From positions 1-19,019 of the forward strand of contig CAZYVL010000044.1 of the NCBI GenBank assembly GCA_964651005.1: a DNA stretch of 19,019 bases, given 5' to 3'. Shown piece by piece: positions 15,836-19,019 of the stretch; the first letter of the stretch is position 1; each line of letters begins with the position of its first letter. A program made the position numbers and the translations under genes. The stretch is from DATMFV01 sp964651005. Its GTDB lineage: Bacteria; Verrucomicrobiota; Verrucomicrobiia; Chthoniobacterales; Chthoniobacteraceae. The notes below the pieces were generated by a model that saw only the letters and a program-made list of their open reading frames with translations, made no database searches and was not told the DNA's origin.

Positions 15836-16753
15836 ATGTTCTCCCGATCGACCCCGGCCCGAAGAATCGTGATCGCCCTCGCGGGTGCGTTTGTGTTTTG
15901 CCTGCCCCCGGCATCCGGCCCCGCGAGAGCGGAGAGGGATCAAACGCGGCCACCCCGCCAGATCCGTCTCCTCGAAACCAGATTCGACGAGCTTGATAAC
16001 CAGGAGATCGAGCCGATGGGGAAAACGGCTCTGGACTCCTTCGGCCCGTGGAAACACGCCCAGACGGAGAACTTCATCGTCCATTACCGCCGGACCACCG
16101 AGGCGCACCGGGCGGTTCGCGAGATCGAGTACAACCTCTGGTTTATCGCCAAAACGCTCGGCGCAGGGCCGGAGCGGTACGCGAAGAAGTCGCACGTCTA
16201 CATCTTTTCCGGCGAGCAGGAGTGGAAGGAATTCCTCGCCGAAGTGCACGCGCCGTCGTGGTCGGGCAGCTTTGCCTACGGGGATCACCTTTTCCTGCAC
16301 ATTGGCGGCTTCGGGGAGACGTTCGATTCCCACACCCTGGCGCACGAGACCACGCACGCCGTCGTGGCGCGCCTCTATCCGGATAAAAAGTGGCCGCTCT
16401 GGCTGAGCGAGGGATTTGCCGAGTACATGGCGGGCGCGGCCATCGCCTCCCGCAAGGGGCAGTATATCAAGGGATACCAGCGCGACCTCGGCAGCGCGTC
16501 GCGCCTCGGGTTCAAGGAGTTGATGGCGATCCACGAATACCCTTCCGCCCCGTCGCAAGTCTTGCGGCTTTACCGGAGCAGCGAGCGGGTGATCCGGTTT
16601 TTGATGACCCGCTATCCCAAGGACCGGATCGCCCGGTTCGTGGAGTCGATCCTTGCGGGAAACGATTTCCAGAAGACGGTGCTGGAGGTTTACGGGGATA
16701 AGGGATCCGGCTTCGCGGAGTTCGAGAAACGCTACAACGCATTCGAGAAATGA
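15836..16753 (+). CDS. secreted gluzincin-like metallopeptidase, second of a tandem pair
   Basis: A 305-residue product with a signal peptide (about 1-32, ARRIVIALAGAFVFCLPPAS then an Ala-rich end). HETTH (170-174) and Glu192 in LSEGFAEYMAG form the same HExxH-E set as the gene before it. The pair also share the order: an FIVHY / FVLHF strand, a YIFSGEQEWKEF / YLFETEAGWAEF segment, the HExxH helix, a PLWLSEGFAE helix, then an LYRSSERVIRFL / FYRQSRQLVGFL segment. They are paralogues, probably from a tandem duplication, now well diverged. The ATG at 15836 was chosen because the signal peptide starts there; the frame is open upstream but overlaps the previous gene. No Shine-Dalgarno is seen. A degenerate 9-base repeat follows the stop. 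Peptidase activity and substrate are not shown. Confidence 0.78.
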   Translation: MFSRSTPARRIVIALAGAFVFCLPPASGPARAERDQTRPPRQIRLLETRFDELDNQEIEPMGKTALDSFGPWKHAQTENFIVHYRRTTEAHRAVREIEYNLWFIAKTLGAGPERYAKKSHVYIFSGEQEWKEFLAEVHAPSWSGSFAYGDHLFLHIGGFGETFDSHTLAHETTHAVVARLYPDKKWPLWLSEGFAEYMAGAAIASRKGQYIKGYQRDLGSASRLGFKELMAIHEYPSAPSQVLRLYRSSERVIRFLMTRYPKDRIARFVESILAGNDFQKTVLEVYGDKGSGFAEFEKRYNAFEK

Positions 16754-16761
16754 GCATTGGA

Positions 16762-16806
16762 CGGATCAGGGGGATCGGGCGGTTTGGGCGCTCTGGGCGG
16801 TCTGGG
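16762..16806. repeat. degenerate 9-base tandem repeat
   Basis: Five 9-base units (CGGATCAGG, GGGATCGGG, CGGTTTGGG, CGCTCTGGG, CGGTCTGGG) lie nine bases after a stop codon. The last three are close to CGGTCTGGG. Period matches the arrays at 235 and 7331; sequence does not. Confidence 0.65.
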
Positions 16807-16867
16807 GGACTTTTGCACGAATGCGTTTTCCTTGCTTCCGGGTCTTCGGCTGCGAAAGAGTAGGGGG

Positions 16868-18031
16868 ATGCCAGCCCCGCGCAAGAAAGCCGCCTCGAAA
16901 GCCCCCGCCGGGAACGCCGCGCTCCAGGCGGTGCTCGGGTCCGACGAGTCCGAGGTCAAACGGGCGGCCCGCGAACTGGCCGCCGAGATGACGCCGCCCG
17001 GCGCGGGAGACCTCGGCTGCGAGATCATCGACGGAGTGGCGGAGAACGCCGAGCAGGCGGTCCTGCGCGTGCACCAGACCGTGGAGGCGCTCCTGACGCT
17101 GCCGTTTTTCGGCGGGGAAAAACTCGTCTGGCTCAAGAACGCAAACTTCCTGGGCGAGAGCACGGCGGGCCGCGCGGCCTCCGTCGCGGAGGCGCTGGAA
17201 AAGCTGGCGGCGCTCCTCGTGCAGGGGATGCCCGAGGGGGTCCGCTTTCTCTTGAGCGCGCCGGGGATCGACAAGCGACGCGCCTTTTACAAAACGCTGA
17301 GCAAGACCGCAAAAACACGCGTTTTTGACAAACCCGATGTCAGCCGCCCGGGCTGGGAGGAGGCGGCGCGGGAGATGATCCGCGAGCGCGCCGCGGAGCA
17401 CGACCTCCGCTTTCGCGGGGAGGCGCTCGAACTCTTCACGCTGTTGACGGGCGGCGACTCGCGCCAGATCAGCAACGAACTGGAAAAGCTCGATCTCTAC
17501 CTCGGCCCCTCGCGCCGCGAGGCGACGGCGGAGGAGGTCCGGCTGATGGTCCCGGCATCGCGCGCGGGCGTCATCTTCGAGCTTGGGAACGCCCTGGCGG
17601 CGCGCGATCTCAACCAGGCGCTCGGGCTGGTGGAGCAGCTTCTTTTTCAAGGGGAAACCGCCGTCGGCATCCTGCTCGTCGCGGTGATCCCGACCGTCCG
17701 CAATCTTCTTCTCACCAAGGATCTCATGGTGCGCCACCGCCTCTCCCGGCCCGCCGCGCCGTTTCACTTCGCGGGCGCGCTCAACCGCCTGCCGCCGGAG
17801 GCGACCGCGCATCTCCCCCGGAAAAAAGACGGCACGCTCAACGCCTACGCACTTGGCATCGCCGCCACGGGGGCGCACCGCTACGAGATGGAGGAGCTCG
17901 TCCCCGCGCTCGCCGCCTGCCTGGAGGCGAACGTCGCCCTGGTGACGAGCAGCGTGGAAGCGCGCACCGTCCTCACGGAGCTTGTCGTCCGCATCGCCGC
18001 ACCGGGAAAACAGATAAAATCACGTTTTTGA
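16868..18031 (+). CDS. holA: DNA polymerase III subunit delta
   Basis: A 387-residue protein of the HolA family, the clamp-loader subunit that opens the beta sliding clamp. The N-terminal domain has VLGSDESEVKRAARELA (about 22-38, the GxDxxL-like opening), then TLPFFGGEKLVWLKN (about 77-91), the conserved segment with the hydrophobic FF clamp-binding motif. The central part has the helix with LLTGGDSRQISNELEKLDLY and the C-terminal domain has LLFQGETAVGILLVAVIPTV. Length is near the usual 330-390. The ATG at 16868 gives MPAPRKKAASKAPAG, a basic N-terminus; the open frame to 16757 crosses a tandem repeat and was not used. A purine run lies directly before the ATG, too close to be a normal Shine-Dalgarno. 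The decarboxylase gene follows 43 bases later on the same strand. Confidence 0.92.
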   Translation: MPAPRKKAASKAPAGNAALQAVLGSDESEVKRAARELAAEMTPPGAGDLGCEIIDGVAENAEQAVLRVHQTVEALLTLPFFGGEKLVWLKNANFLGESTAGRAASVAEALEKLAALLVQGMPEGVRFLLSAPGIDKRRAFYKTLSKTAKTRVFDKPDVSRPGWEEAAREMIRERAAEHDLRFRGEALELFTLLTGGDSRQISNELEKLDLYLGPSRREATAEEVRLMVPASRAGVIFELGNALAARDLNQALGLVEQLLFQGETAVGILLVAVIPTVRNLLLTKDLMVRHRLSRPAAPFHFAGALNRLPPEATAHLPRKKDGTLNAYALGIAATGAHRYEMEELVPALAACLEANVALVTSSVEARTVLTELVVRIAAPGKQIKSRF

Positions 18032-18074
18032 TTTTCAAACGCTTCCCTACGGGCTTAGAACGAGCCTTCATTCT

Positions 18075-19019
18075 ATGGCTTCCCAATCTCCGCAATTCAC
18101 TTCTCTCGTCACCGGCGGTGCCGGGTTTCTCGGTTCCCACCTTACGGACCGCCTGCTCGCTGAAGGGCATCGGGTCATCGGGATTGACAACTTCATCACC
18201 GGAAGCCCCGCCAATATCGAACACCTGAGCGGCAACGTGAACTACCGCTTCGTGCAGCAGGACGTAACCCAGTACCTGCTCGTGGACGAGCCGGTTGATT
18301 TCGTCTTTCACTTCGCCTCGCCCGCCAGCCCGATCGACTACCTCGAACACCCGATCCCGACGCTCAAGGTCGGCGCGCTCGGCACCCACAACACGCTCGG
18401 CCTCGCCAAGGCCAAGAAGGCGCGCTTTATCATCGCCTCCACCAGCGAATGCTACGGCGACCCGCTCGTCCACCCGCAGACCGAGGATTACTGGGGCAAT
18501 GTGAACCCCATCGGGCCGCGCGGCGTTTACGACGAGGCGAAACGCTTCGCCGAGGCGATGACGATGGCCTACCACCGCTTTCACCACGTCGATACGAAGA
18601 TCGTCCGCATCTTCAACACCTACGGGCCGCGGATGCGCCTGCGCGATGGCCGCGTCGTTCCCGCCTTCATCGGCCAGGCACTCAGCGGGCAGCCGCTGAC
18701 GATCTTCGGCGACGGCTCGCAGACGCGCTCCTTCTGCTACGTCAGCGACCTCATCGACGGCATCTATCGCCTTGCTCTTTCGGAGTTCCACGAGCCGGTG
18801 AACATCGGCAACCCCGGGGAAATGACCATCAAGCAATTCGCCGAGGAAATCCTCCGTATTACCGGCAGCAAGTCGGGGATCGAGTACCGGCCGCTGCCGG
18901 TGGACGACCCGAAGGTCCGCCAGCCCGATATTACCCGCGCCAAGAAAGTGCTGGGCTGGGAGCCGAAGGTCTGCTTTGAGGAAGGCATCGGCAAGACCAT
19001 CGACTACTTCCGCACGCGC
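18075..19019 (+). CDS. UDP-glucuronate decarboxylase (UDP-xylose synthase), 3' partial
   Basis: 315 residues are visible before the window ends, and the family is usually about 310-320, so little is missing. The enzyme is a short-chain dehydrogenase/reductase that turns UDP-glucuronate into UDP-xylose with bound NAD+, supplying pentose for surface polysaccharide. The nucleotide motif TGGAGFLGSH (13-22) has glycines 14, 17 and 20. The catalytic YDEAK gives Tyr152 and Lys156. STSECYGDP (122-130) holds Thr123, Ser124 and Glu125, which match the catalytic residues of human UXS1, and Arg282 in KVRQPD fits its catalytic arginine. The usual STSEVYG has Val where this protein has Cys126. NPIGPRGVYDEAKR and FNTYGPRMRLRDGRV are family hallmarks. 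The ATG at 18075 sits at the expected place; no Shine-Dalgarno is seen. Confidence 0.95.
   Translation, partial: MASQSPQFTSLVTGGAGFLGSHLTDRLLAEGHRVIGIDNFITGSPANIEHLSGNVNYRFVQQDVTQYLLVDEPVDFVFHFASPASPIDYLEHPIPTLKVGALGTHNTLGLAKAKKARFIIASTSECYGDPLVHPQTEDYWGNVNPIGPRGVYDEAKRFAEAMTMAYHRFHHVDTKIVRIFNTYGPRMRLRDGRVVPAFIGQALSGQPLTIFGDGSQTRSFCYVSDLIDGIYRLALSEFHEPVNIGNPGEMTIKQFAEEILRITGSKSGIEYRPLPVDDPKVRQPDITRAKKVLGWEPKVCFEEGIGKTIDYFRTR

Overview
The window is GC-rich bacterial chromosomal DNA, with third codon positions mostly G or C. It carries housekeeping genes on both strands. The organism is probably a Gram-negative bacterium of the Planctomycetes-Verrucomicrobia-Chlamydiae group, Verrucomicrobiota being my best guess. 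That rests on the mix of genes (HPr with a Ser46-type kinase site, a DUF4034-like secreted protein, secreted gluzincins, FtsH with a Pro-rich insertion) and on short-period intergenic tandem repeats; no marker gene proves it. Most starts lack a Shine-Dalgarno sequence. A run of exactly 100 Ns at 7393-7492 is a scaffold gap of unknown true size.

Layout. 1-2297: the end of HPr and a complete PTS enzyme I, the two general phosphotransferase components, separated by 332 bases with a short 9-base repeat. 2298-2465: a tandem 8-base repeat that begins inside the ptsI stop region. 2466-4708: an orphan phage-portal-like gene, translationally coupled to a 91-residue unknown. 4740-6683 (minus): an ABC-F translation ATPase. 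6941-7392: a secreted PDZ protein whose 3' end dissolves into a 9-base tandem repeat and then the gap. 7516-9303: a ClC-type anion transporter with paired CBS domains. 9334-11070 (minus): a secreted DUF4034-like, TPR-like protein. 11071-11365: a divergent region with an inverted repeat, a G/T-only tract and a textbook intrinsic terminator just upstream of a MATE transporter (11366-12760). 12782-14758 (minus): FtsH. 14862-16753: two consecutive secreted HExxH gluzincin-like proteins. 16868-18031: DNA polymerase III delta subunit (holA). 18075-19019: UDP-glucuronate decarboxylase, cut by the window end.

Functional groups. HPr and enzyme I form the PTS phosphorelay. FtsH and the two secreted gluzincins are proteolytic or envelope-associated proteins that share a divergent promoter region. 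The MATE and ClC proteins are membrane transporters. No complete mobile element, CRISPR array, rRNA or tRNA was seen. The most unusual points are the orphan portal gene, the terminator-containing MATE leader, the family of 8-9 base tandem repeats that differ in sequence but share a period, and the tandem gluzincin pair. I found no clear multi-gene novel system.
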